From NCBI RefSeq assembly GCF_947654275.1, contig NZ_CANTJS010000001.1:1-64000 (forward strand): DNA of 64,000 nucleotides, written 5' to 3'. Below the pieces are notes generated by a model, which was not told where the DNA came from, did no database searches, and saw only the letters and a list, made by a program, of their open reading frames with translations. The stretch comes from an uncultured Oscillibacter sp. (GTDB lineage Bacteria; Bacillota; Clostridia; Oscillospirales; Oscillospiraceae). A program made the translations under genes and the position numbers. Shown piece after piece: positions 1 to 6,603 of the stretch (position 1 is its first letter; each line of letters begins with the position of its first letter).

Positions 1-147
1 GAAATCCTGCTCCACCGCCTGCGGGACAACATCCGCTTCTGCGCCCGCTGCGGAAAGGCCCTGCCCCTGTACCACCGGGGGCGGCTGTGCGACGTCTGCT
101 TCCAGAAGGAACGCGCCCCCATCCGCCGGAGCCGCCGGAAGCAGTAG
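1..147 (+). CDS. C-terminal fragment of a zinc-ribbon protein
   Basis: The reading frame is open from the first base and ends at TAG 145-147, so only the last 48 residues are seen. The fragment has two CxxC pairs (CARC and CDVC) 13 residues apart, a typical zinc-ribbon arrangement, followed by a basic tail rich in Arg and Lys. That would suit a nucleic-acid-binding or structural zinc site. The rest of the protein lies outside the window, so the family cannot be named. Confidence 0.6.
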   Translation, partial: EILLHRLRDNIRFCARCGKALPLYHRGRLCDVCFQKERAPIRRSRRKQ

Positions 148-203
148 ACCCCCCAAAAAGCAAACCTTTCACATCATATCACAAGATCACAAAATATCGA
201 AAA

Positions 204-228
204 ACCCCGGCGGGCAGGCCGCCGGGGT
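204..228 (-). terminator. GC-rich hairpin, possible terminator
   Basis: Ten-base perfect arms (204-213 and 219-228) enclose a five-base loop. The T-run follows the hairpin only on the minus strand, although both neighbours are on the plus strand. It lies between the zinc-ribbon fragment and the MATE gene and may act as a weak plus-strand terminator without a good U-tract. Confidence 0.35.
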
Positions 229-255
229 CCGTTCACACAGGGCAAAGGAGGGAAC

Positions 256-1701
256 ATGGCAGCGCGCAAACAGAACCGGGAGGCCCGAGCCGCCGTCCGC
301 GTCATTCTGCTTCTGGCATGGCCCACCATGCTGGAACAAATCATGCAGTCCGCCGTCCAGTACATAGACACCGCCATGGTGGGCTCCCTGGGCACCCAGG
401 CCACGGCGGCTGTGGGGGCCACCACTACCATCGGCTGGCTGGTCCAGTCCTCCATCACGGCCTTCAGCGTGGGCTTTCTGGCCTATATCTCCCAGGCCTG
501 CGGCGCCGGAGAGACCCGGGCCGCCCGGCGGGCCGCCGCTCAGGCGGTGCTGTCGGTGCTGGTCATCGGCGGCGTGTGCACCGTTCTCACGGTCTCCCTC
601 AGCGGATGGATTCCCGTCTGGATGCGGGCGGAGCCCCACATCCGCCCCGCCGCCTCCCGGTACTTTTTCATCCTGTACCTGCCCATGCTGTTCCGCACCG
701 CCAGCATCATCCTGGGGACGGTGCTGCGGGCGGCGGGAGACACCAAAACCCCCATGAAGGCGGGTCTGGCCGTGAACGTCCTCAACGTGGCGCTGAATTT
801 CCTGCTGATTTATCCCACCCGGACGGTCTCCCTCCCGGGCCGCACCCTTGTCATCCCCGGCGCGGGCTGGGGCGTGGCCGGGGCCGCCGCCGCCAGCGCC
901 GCCGCCTATACCTGGGGCGGCATCCAGATCGCCAGGGCCCTGTGGCGGCACCCGGATGTCTCCCCCAGGGGGGAGAGCCTGCGGCCCGACCCGGACATCC
1001 TCCGTCCCTGCCTGCGGGTGGCGCTGCCCAACATGCTCCAGCGCTTTGTGTCCTCCCTGGGCTATGTGGCCTTCGCCGCCATGATCAACGCCCTGGGGGA
1101 GGCGGCCGCCGCCGCCCACACCATCGCCAACACGGTGGAATCCGCCTTTTACATCCCCGGCTACGGCATGCAGACCGCCGCCGCCACCCTCACCGGCAAC
1201 GCCTGCGGCGCGGGGGATCGGAAGCGCATGAGGTCCCTGACAACCCTGTTCATCCCCGTGGAGGCGGGATTGATGTGCCTCACCGGCGGCATGCTCTTCG
1301 CCTCCGCGCCGCTGCTGATGCGGCTCTTTTCGGACAGCGGCGAGGTCATCGCCCTGGGGGCCGCCGTGCTGCGGATGGTGGCGGTGTCCGAGCCCCTCTA
1401 CGGCGTTTCCATCATTGTGGAGGGCATGATGATGGGGGTGGGCCAGACCCGGAGGCCCTTCCTGTACAACATCACCGGCATGTGGTGCGTCCGGGTGCTG
1501 GGGACCTTCCTCTGCACCCAGATTCTGGGCGGAGGGCTGATTGCCGCCTGGGGCTGCATGATTGCACACAATATGCTGCTCTTCGTCCTTTATTCGGCCT
1601 CCTTCCTCACGGGGAACTGGAACCCCCTGAAGGAGGGCGCGGCCCCCTCCCCGGCGAAGCCGGGAAAATCCCCCGATGGAACGGAACAGGAGGCCCCATG
1701 A
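256..1701 (+). CDS. MATE family multidrug/cation efflux transporter
   Basis: This 481-residue polytopic membrane protein has the length and two-fold repeated 12-helix layout of the MATE (NorM/DinF-like) family. Such proteins export drugs or metabolites in exchange for Na+ or H+. The N-terminal region (AWPTMLEQIMQS, then YIDTAMVGSLG) matches the family's conserved first two helices, and VALPNMLQR near residue 260 begins the second half. Start ATG 256 follows AAAGGAGG at a suitable distance. Its stop overlaps the start of the WYL regulator by 4 nt (ATGA), so the two are co-translated and the regulator may control the exporter. The substrate cannot be read from sequence. Confidence 0.9.
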   Translation: MAARKQNREARAAVRVILLLAWPTMLEQIMQSAVQYIDTAMVGSLGTQATAAVGATTTIGWLVQSSITAFSVGFLAYISQACGAGETRAARRAAAQAVLSVLVIGGVCTVLTVSLSGWIPVWMRAEPHIRPAASRYFFILYLPMLFRTASIILGTVLRAAGDTKTPMKAGLAVNVLNVALNFLLIYPTRTVSLPGRTLVIPGAGWGVAGAAAASAAAYTWGGIQIARALWRHPDVSPRGESLRPDPDILRPCLRVALPNMLQRFVSSLGYVAFAAMINALGEAAAAAHTIANTVESAFYIPGYGMQTAAATLTGNACGAGDRKRMRSLTTLFIPVEAGLMCLTGGMLFASAPLLMRLFSDSGEVIALGAAVLRMVAVSEPLYGVSIIVEGMMMGVGQTRRPFLYNITGMWCVRVLGTFLCTQILGGGLIAAWGCMIAHNMLLFVLYSASFLTGNWNPLKEGAAPSPAKPGKSPDGTEQEAP

Positions 1702-2954
1702 AAAACAGCCGTCTTTTTGAAATTCTGTATCTGCTGGTGGAGAAGCGGGCCATCACCGCCGGGGAGCTGGCGGAGCGTCTGGAGGTGTCGGAGCGGACCA
1801 TCTACCGGGACGTCGATGCCCTGTCCGCCGCCGGCATCCCGGTCTTCACCCAGAAGGGCCAGGGGGGCGGCATCCGCCTCATGGACCAGTTCGTTCTGGA
1901 CAGGGCCCTCCTCTCCCAGGCCCAGCAGGACGAAATCCTCTTTGCCCTCCAGGCCACCCTGGCCACCGGCGGCGGCGGGGACCGGGACACCCTGGCCCGC
2001 CTGTCCGCCCTGTTCCGCCGGGAGGGCGGGGACTGGCTGGAGGTGGATTTCACCGGCTGGGGCAGCGGGGCGGCGGAACGGGAGAACTTCGCCCTGGTGA
2101 AGCGCTCCATTCTGGAGCGGAGGCCCCTGTCCTTCACCTACTACAGTTCCGCCGGGGAAAGGAGCCGCCGGACCGCAGAGCCCGCCCGGCTGGTGTTCAA
2201 GGGGGGAAACTGGTATCTGTCGGCCTTCTGCCGGAGCAGGCAGGACTGGCGGATTTTCCGTCTGGTGCGGATGGAGGACCTGACGCCGGAGGCGGGCACG
2301 TTCCAGCCCCGGCGGCCTCCGGAGCGGCGCACCTCTGCCCGGCGAATACCGGGAGGCAACACTTTATGTCTGCGCTTCGCCCCCTCCGCCGCCTGGCGGG
2401 TGCGGGACTATTTCCACCCCGGGCAGATCCACCGGGGGCCGGACGGCTGTCTGCTGGTAAGCTGCAATTTCCCGGAGGACCAATGGCTGCTGTCCTTCCT
2501 CCTGTCCTTCGGCAGTCAGCTGGAAGTGCTGTCCCCGGCCTGCTGGCGGGACCTCCTCGCCGGAGAGGCAAAAAAACTTGCGGCGGTTTATGAAACCGGA
2601 CAGACCCTGTCAGGTTTGGAGGCGTATGCTGACATCAGCGGCGGGGACCAACAGCCCGCCCAACATAAGGAGGTACTTCCCATGGAAGAACGGAAATTCT
2701 GTCAGTGCTGCGCCATGCCCCTGGACCGGCCCGAGGACGCGGGCACCGAGGCCGACGGCTCCCCCAGCGGAGATTACTGCCGTTACTGCTACCAGAAGGG
2801 GGCCTTCACCGCCCCGGAGGCCACCATGGAGGACATCATCGCCTTCAATCTGAAATTCAACGCGGAGAACGGCCACCCCTTCGGCCCCCAGGAGGAGGCG
2901 GAAAAAATGATGCGGGGCTGGTTCCCCACCCTGAAGCGCTGGAGGACCACCTGA
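1698..2954 (+). CDS. WYL-domain transcriptional regulator fused in frame to a zinc-ribbon domain
   Basis: The protein has 418 residues. Residues 1-60 form a DeoR-type helix-turn-helix (ELAERLEVSERTIYRD). A WYL-type ligand domain follows at about 130-310 (PLSFTYYSS, GGNWYLSAFCR). After a short linker a 90-residue zinc ribbon begins (CQCCAMPL, then CRYCYQKG), resembling the family called putative zinc ribbon domain. WYL regulators usually end near residue 300-320, so the last part looks like a second gene joined because no stop codon separates them. An AAGGAGG with ATG 2682 sits exactly at the join, so the zinc ribbon may also be made alone. The gene is coupled to the MATE exporter by a 4-nt overlap. 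A sequencing error at the junction cannot be excluded. Confidence 0.8.
   Translation: MKNSRLFEILYLLVEKRAITAGELAERLEVSERTIYRDVDALSAAGIPVFTQKGQGGGIRLMDQFVLDRALLSQAQQDEILFALQATLATGGGGDRDTLARLSALFRREGGDWLEVDFTGWGSGAAERENFALVKRSILERRPLSFTYYSSAGERSRRTAEPARLVFKGGNWYLSAFCRSRQDWRIFRLVRMEDLTPEAGTFQPRRPPERRTSARRIPGGNTLCLRFAPSAAWRVRDYFHPGQIHRGPDGCLLVSCNFPEDQWLLSFLLSFGSQLEVLSPACWRDLLAGEAKKLAAVYETGQTLSGLEAYADISGGDQQPAQHKEVLPMEERKFCQCCAMPLDRPEDAGTEADGSPSGDYCRYCYQKGAFTAPEATMEDIIAFNLKFNAENGHPFGPQEEAEKMMRGWFPTLKRWRTT
2667..2684 (+). promoter_or_regulatory. Internal ribosome binding site and start codon inside the WYL/zinc-ribbon gene
   Basis: AAGGAGG (2667-2673) lies 8 nt before an in-frame ATG (2682). Initiation here would give a 90-residue stand-alone zinc-ribbon protein (2682-2954). 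The site is as strong as those of the true genes around it, which suggests it was the original start of a separate gene. Confidence 0.6.
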
Positions 2955-2984
2955 CCCGCCCTCCCCCGGGGCGGACCGGCAGAA

Positions 2985-3021
2985 AGCGCCCCTGTCCCGG
3001 CGGTACCGGGGCAGGGGCGCT
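2985..3021 (+). terminator. Rho-independent terminator after the MATE-WYL pair
   Basis: Sixteen-base arms (2985-3000 and 3006-3021, one G-T pair) with a five-base loop are followed by a T-rich stretch. It separates the plus-strand pair from the convergent nitrilase gene. Confidence 0.7.
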
Positions 3022-3065
3022 CTGTTCTCTTTCTCCGGCGGAGAAAAGGCCGCGAAAAGGCTGCA

Positions 3066-3986
3066 TCACTCGCGGACGGTCAGCTCCAGCACGTCGGGCC
3101 GGGCGTAGTGGCCGCAGGCGTCGAACTCCATCCGGCTGGCGGGGACCTTCTCCATGTCCAGGTCCGCATAGATGATTTCCTCCCGGTCCCATACCGGCTC
3201 CGTCACATAGTGCCCGTAGGGGTCCACCACGCAGCTGCCGCCCCGGCAGACGACGTCCTTCAGCCGCCCGATCTCCTCGGGGCAGCGGAGGTCCTTTGGA
3301 TACATGTCCCGGGTGAAATACAGGTCGCAGTTGATGAAATAGCAGTGTCCCTCGATGGCGATGTGCCGGATGGTGGCCTGCCATTCCTCATTGTCGTTGG
3401 TATTGGGGGAGAGGTAGAGGGTCACGCCCTTCTGATACAGGGCCGTCCGGGCCAGGGGCATGTAGCTCTCCCAGCAGATCAGGCTGGCCATGGGGCCCCA
3501 GGGGGTGTCCGCGACGGGAAAGTAACCCCGGTCCGCGTCCCCCCAGACCACCCGCTCCGCCCCGGTGGGCTTGAGCTTGCGGTGGACGGTGAGCAGGGTC
3601 CCCTCCGGGGAGAAAATCAGGTTGGAATTGTACAGGGTGGCGCTCAGCGGGTCCCGCTCCGAGACGCCGATGCTGACATAGGCATGGGCCGCCTTCGCCG
3701 CCCGGGCCAGGGCCTCCGTCTCCGGGCCGGGGACCAGGAGGGAATTGTCATAATAGTCCTTCCAGTCCTTCCGTCCATCGGCGGTCCGGCTGCCCACGGT
3801 GAAGCCGTAGGTCATGCCGTAGGGATAGCCGGGGACAAACAGCTCCGGGAACACAATCAGCTCCGCCCCCTGTTTCCCGGCCTCCCGGATGAGACCAACT
3901 GCCTTGTCCGTGCAAGCCGCCTTGTCAAACATCACCGGGGCCGCCTGGACCACCGCGATTCTACAGATTTTTTTCAGATCTTTCAC
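3066..3986 (-). CDS. Nitrilase / carbon-nitrogen hydrolase family enzyme
   Basis: This 306-residue cytosolic enzyme hydrolyses a nitrile or amide C-N bond. The catalytic triad is visible: Glu48 in FPEL, Lys137 in RKLKPT and Cys171 in LICWESYMP. The region PGYPYG with the GSRTADG insert and the WES motif resemble aliphatic nitrilases more than amidases or N-carbamoylases, but the substrate is not determined. I chose GTG 3986 because AAGGGGAG lies just upstream; an in-frame TTG at 4043 would add 19 charged residues and has no ribosome site. It has its own promoter at 4046-4074 and is convergent with the WYL gene. Confidence 0.88.
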   Translation of the reverse strand: MKDLKKICRIAVVQAAPVMFDKAACTDKAVGLIREAGKQGAELIVFPELFVPGYPYGMTYGFTVGSRTADGRKDWKDYYDNSLLVPGPETEALARAAKAAHAYVSIGVSERDPLSATLYNSNLIFSPEGTLLTVHRKLKPTGAERVVWGDADRGYFPVADTPWGPMASLICWESYMPLARTALYQKGVTLYLSPNTNDNEEWQATIRHIAIEGHCYFINCDLYFTRDMYPKDLRCPEEIGRLKDVVCRGGSCVVDPYGHYVTEPVWDREEIIYADLDMEKVPASRMEFDACGHYARPDVLELTVRE

Positions 3987-4045
3987 TCTCAGCTCCCCTT
4001 TCGCCCGGTTTTCTTCCCGCTCTCCGGGTTCTTTTCCTGACAACT

Positions 4046-4074
4046 ACTATATCAGAGCGGACCGGGGAAGGCAA
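4046..4074 (-). promoter_or_regulatory. Sigma-A promoter for the nitrilase gene
   Basis: Read on the minus strand, -35 TTGCCT (4074-4069) and -10 TATAGT (4051-4046) are separated by 17 bp. Transcription would begin about 50 nt before the chosen GTG start. Confidence 0.6.
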
Positions 4075-4222
4075 TGCCCGCCGCTCTATCATTTATCTGG
4101 AACGGCTTCCCTGGACCCATGATAACGGAGGGCAAAAATTTTTTCCTGCCGCAAACAAATCCGGCTCCCCAAACGTGTTGTATGTGAAAGGCGCTTTTCA
4201 AACAAGGAAAGGAGGCATTGCC

Positions 4223-4756
4223 TTGACAGAACGGGAACTGAGCAATGCCATGACAGCGTACGGGGACACGGTCTACCGCCTGGCCCTGTGCCGCCTCCAG
4301 TGCGTGGAGGACGCCGAGGACGTCTATCAGGACGTGTTCCTGGGCTTCTTCCGCCAGGGGGTCACAGGCTGGGACGGCGAGCACACCAAGGCATGGCTGA
4401 TCCGCGCCGCCCTGAACCGCTGCGCGGACCTGGGGCGGCGGCGGGGCCGGACCCTGCCTCTGGAGGCCGTACCCCTCCAGGCCCAGCCGGCAAACGACGC
4501 GGCGGAGCTCTGGGACGTCGTGGCCCGTCTGCCGGAGGACCTGCGGGTCCCTGTGCACCTCTATTACGGCGAGGGCTACGACAGCGGCGAGACCGCCGCC
4601 CTGCTGGGCATTCCGGCGTCGACGGTCCGGGGACGGCTCCGCCGGGCCCGGCTGCTGCTGAGAAATCTGTTAGGAGGATCTGAGGATGAAAGCGAACAGT
4701 CAGAACAATTACCGGAAGCTGATGGAATCCATCTACACGCCCGCCGGGCTGAATGA
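4223..4756 (+). CDS. RNA polymerase sigma-70 family factor (ECF-type)
   Basis: This 177-residue protein has the two-domain ECF layout. Region 2 spans about residues 5-75 (DAEDVYQDVFLGFF, AWLIRAALNRCAD). Region 4 spans about 105-155 (LPEDLRVPVHLYYGEGYDSGETAALLGIPASTVRGRLRRAR), with a helix-turn-helix for -35 recognition. Start TTG 4223 is chosen because AAAGGAGG is placed 7 nt upstream; upstream in-frame codons lack a site. The 3' end overlaps the next gene by 71 nt, the usual tight coupling of a sigma factor with its membrane regulator. I could not identify the target promoter motif with confidence. Confidence 0.87.
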   Translation: MTERELSNAMTAYGDTVYRLALCRLQCVEDAEDVYQDVFLGFFRQGVTGWDGEHTKAWLIRAALNRCADLGRRRGRTLPLEAVPLQAQPANDAAELWDVVARLPEDLRVPVHLYYGEGYDSGETAALLGIPASTVRGRLRRARLLLRNLLGGSEDESEQSEQLPEADGIHLHARRAE

Positions 4757-5618
4757 CCGGGTGCTCTTCGCCGCCCGGCAGGAGACGGCGGAGCCCCGGA
4801 GACGGAGGGCGGAGACCCGCCGCAGGCCCTGGCTCCTCCGGACGGCGGTGTGCGCCGCCTGCGCCCTGGCGCTGGTGCTGGGGGGCATCTCCCTGAAACC
4901 CGCGCCGGCGGCTTCCGGAGACGGAACCGGCGCGCCCGGCGGCCCGGCGGCGGAACCCGTCATGCGGCTGGTCCCCACCTTCGGCCTGACGGCCTACGCC
5001 GCCATGACCGAAACGTCCTACGGCCCGGCGGAAAACGGCGGCATCGCCTTCGCCGCGGGAGAGGGCTGCGTCACGCCGGAGTTCGGCGACTTCACCGGCT
5101 GCCTTTTCCGAATCACCGGGGAGAACATTGCTCAGGTACGGATGTCCATCGACCGGGGCGGGCTGTACCGCTACCAGCTCCGCGACAACCTGACGGACGA
5201 GGAGATGGCCGCTTACCGCCAGGCCATGGCGGAGGGAACCCTGGCCCCCGCCGCCATCAGCCAGCGGGACGACGGGACCTGGTACATGCCGGAGATGACC
5301 GCCCTGGGGGAAGGCCTCCAGGAGGACTACGACCCCGAATCCCTCTACGGCTTCTGGGTTCCGCCTGAGGACATGGCCGTGAACACCGGCCTGGGCATCA
5401 CCACCGAGTGCCAGATGGACGCGGACTACTTCGACGGCGGCACGCTGACGGTGACGGTGACCTCCTCCGACGGGACGGAGAATACCCAGACCTACCGCCT
5501 CCACAGCGGCCAGCTCAAGGTGGAATACGCTGGGGACAACAGCATCGTTGTTCTCCCGGAGCCGGCAGGTCCGGACGACCTCTTTGTCTACGGCATTTAC
5601 GCGGTCCCCCAGGACTGA
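4686..5618 (+). CDS. Membrane protein, probable regulator (anti-sigma) of the upstream sigma factor
   Basis: This 310-residue protein has a short cytosolic N-terminus (about 50 residues, basic end RRRPW), one membrane helix (LLRTAVCAACALALVLGGI) and a long acidic extracytoplasmic domain without recognised motifs. The layout and the 71-nt overlap with the sigma gene fit a membrane-bound anti-sigma factor. No HxxxCxxC zinc motif is seen in the N-terminal part, so the role is inferred from position only. The start ATG 4686 has AGGAGG upstream inside the sigma gene. The operon probably ends at the hairpin 5799-5826. Confidence 0.7.
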   Translation: MKANSQNNYRKLMESIYTPAGLNDRVLFAARQETAEPRRRRAETRRRPWLLRTAVCAACALALVLGGISLKPAPAASGDGTGAPGGPAAEPVMRLVPTFGLTAYAAMTETSYGPAENGGIAFAAGEGCVTPEFGDFTGCLFRITGENIAQVRMSIDRGGLYRYQLRDNLTDEEMAAYRQAMAEGTLAPAAISQRDDGTWYMPEMTALGEGLQEDYDPESLYGFWVPPEDMAVNTGLGITTECQMDADYFDGGTLTVTVTSSDGTENTQTYRLHSGQLKVEYAGDNSIVVLPEPAGPDDLFVYGIYAVPQD

Positions 5619-5624
5619 TACTCA

Positions 5625-5771
5625 TTTCAAATAAAACGAAATCGTTTTATTTGAAACAGAACCGCATTCTGCGTTTCCGTTTTGCGCCGGAATAGCGCAA
5701 AACACGTCTCATAAGAATCCAACGCGCTTTCAGCGCTATAAAAAGCTTTTGAAAGCTTTTGAATGGATTCT
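5625..5771. repeat. Cluster of three nested palindromes in an intergenic region
   Basis: Three inverted repeats occur in 147 bp. One at 5625-5656 has perfect 15-bp arms and a 2-bp centre. One at 5679-5703 has 9-bp arms. An outer pair 5714-5721/5764-5771 (AGAATCCA/TGGATTCT) encloses a doubled AAGCTTTTGA motif. The first is AT-rich and symmetrical enough to be a binding site or a cruciform. I see no second copy in the window, so whether this is a mobile repeat or a local control region is open. Confidence 0.6.
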
Positions 5772-5798
5772 AATATGACCCGCCGCAGGCATGAAGAA

Positions 5799-5826
5799 GC
5801 AGCCGCACCCGGTCGGGTGCGGCTGC
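5799..5826. terminator. Bidirectional terminator between convergent genes
   Basis: Perfect 12-bp GC-rich arms (5799-5810, 5815-5826) with a four-base loop lie between the converging membrane-protein and rhodanese genes. T-rich tracts follow the hairpin on both strands, so it can serve both genes. Confidence 0.75.
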
Positions 5827-5844
5827 TTTCTCTGTCATTCGGTT

Positions 5845-6261
5845 TCACTCGGCGGTGATCTCATAGGGCCAGTCCTGAATGCCGCCGAAGTCCGCCACGC
5901 CGGTATAGCCCATAGCGGCCAGCTTCTCCGCCGCCTCGGCGCTGCGGCGGCCGGAACGGCAGTAGACCAGAATCTCCGCGTCCTTGTCGAAGGGCAGGGG
6001 CAGGTCCGCCTGGATATCCTCGTTGGGCAGGCACACCGCGCCGGGGATATGGCCCCCGTCGTACTCCTCCTGACTCCGCACGTCCAGAAGAATGACGGCG
6101 GGGTTGGCCTCAAGCCGCTCCTTCGCCTCCTCCGCGCTGAGGCGGGCAGAGTTTTTTTCCGGTTCCCCGCCGGAGAAGTTGGAACGCATTCTGGCGGTAT
6201 AGAGCTTCAGCGCCACCATGCCGAAGCAGATCAGCGCGGCCAGCAGGAAAAACTGTTTCAT
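5845..6261 (-). CDS. Rhodanese-like sulfurtransferase domain protein, membrane-anchored
   Basis: This 138-residue protein has an N-terminal hydrophobic segment (FFLLAALICFGMVAL, residues 4-18) that is probably a membrane anchor. A single rhodanese domain follows at about 40-135. The active loop CRSGRRS carries the catalytic Cys, and LLDVRSQEEYDGGHIPGA is the conserved CH2A-type region. Such domains bind a persulfide and pass sulfur to acceptors. The gene has its own promoter (6318-6346) and is convergent with the anti-sigma-like gene; no sulfur pathway gene is adjacent. Confidence 0.85.
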   Translation of the reverse strand: MKQFFLLAALICFGMVALKLYTARMRSNFSGGEPEKNSARLSAEEAKERLEANPAVILLDVRSQEEYDGGHIPGAVCLPNEDIQADLPLPFDKDAEILVYCRSGRRSAEAAEKLAAMGYTGVADFGGIQDWPYEITAE

Positions 6262-6317
6262 TCCGTTCAGCCTCCGTTTTGTTTAAATCCGAATCCTCAG
6301 GTCTGCTATTTTCACCC

Positions 6318-6346
6318 ATTATACTTTACAGGAAAAGTGCCGTAAA
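6318..6346 (-). promoter_or_regulatory. Sigma-A promoter for the rhodanese gene
   Basis: On the minus strand, -35 TTTACG (6346-6341) is followed after 17 bp by a perfect -10 TATAAT (6323-6318), about 55 nt before the start codon. Confidence 0.6.
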
Positions 6347-6490
6347 TGCAAGATGATTTTCAGGAGCTTTTCCCTTTTTTCAGCCCTTCCGGCGGGGTTA
6401 ACAGGCATCTTTTTTGAGGATTTGGTGAATTTGTCCATGTTTTGGGCAAAATGATGGAAGTTTGAGAAAATTTCTTATGCTATTTATGGA

Positions 6491-6519
6491 TTGCTTTCCA
6501 GAAAATCAGCGATTATAAT
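6491..6519 (+). promoter_or_regulatory. Sigma-A promoter for ppdK
   Basis: -35 TTGCTT (6491-6496), 17-bp spacer and a perfect -10 TATAAT (6514-6519). The expected start point falls at the edge of a cre-like palindrome (6531-6546). The 340-bp gap upstream of ppdK otherwise holds only the divergent rhodanese promoter and AT-rich sequence. Confidence 0.7.
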
Positions 6520-6530
6520 AAGAGAGCACT

Positions 6531-6546
6531 TTGCAAACGTTTACCA
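6531..6546 (+). promoter_or_regulatory. cre-like operator just downstream of the ppdK promoter
   Basis: TTGCAAACGTTTACCA matches the catabolite-responsive-element consensus of CcpA and related LacI-family regulators at all but one position, around a central CG. It covers roughly +5 to +20 relative to the predicted transcription start, where a bound repressor would block elongation. Confidence 0.5.
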
Positions 6547-6603
6547 TACAAGGACGGTCCTCAGGCCGCTCCTTGATATCTGGAAAAAAACGGAGGAATG
6601 AAA

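Noticed and set aside
4099-4130. GGAAC-type ECF promoter before the sigma gene
   Set aside because: GGAAC is present at 4099, but no matching -10 of ECF type is at the right distance, so autoregulation cannot be claimed.
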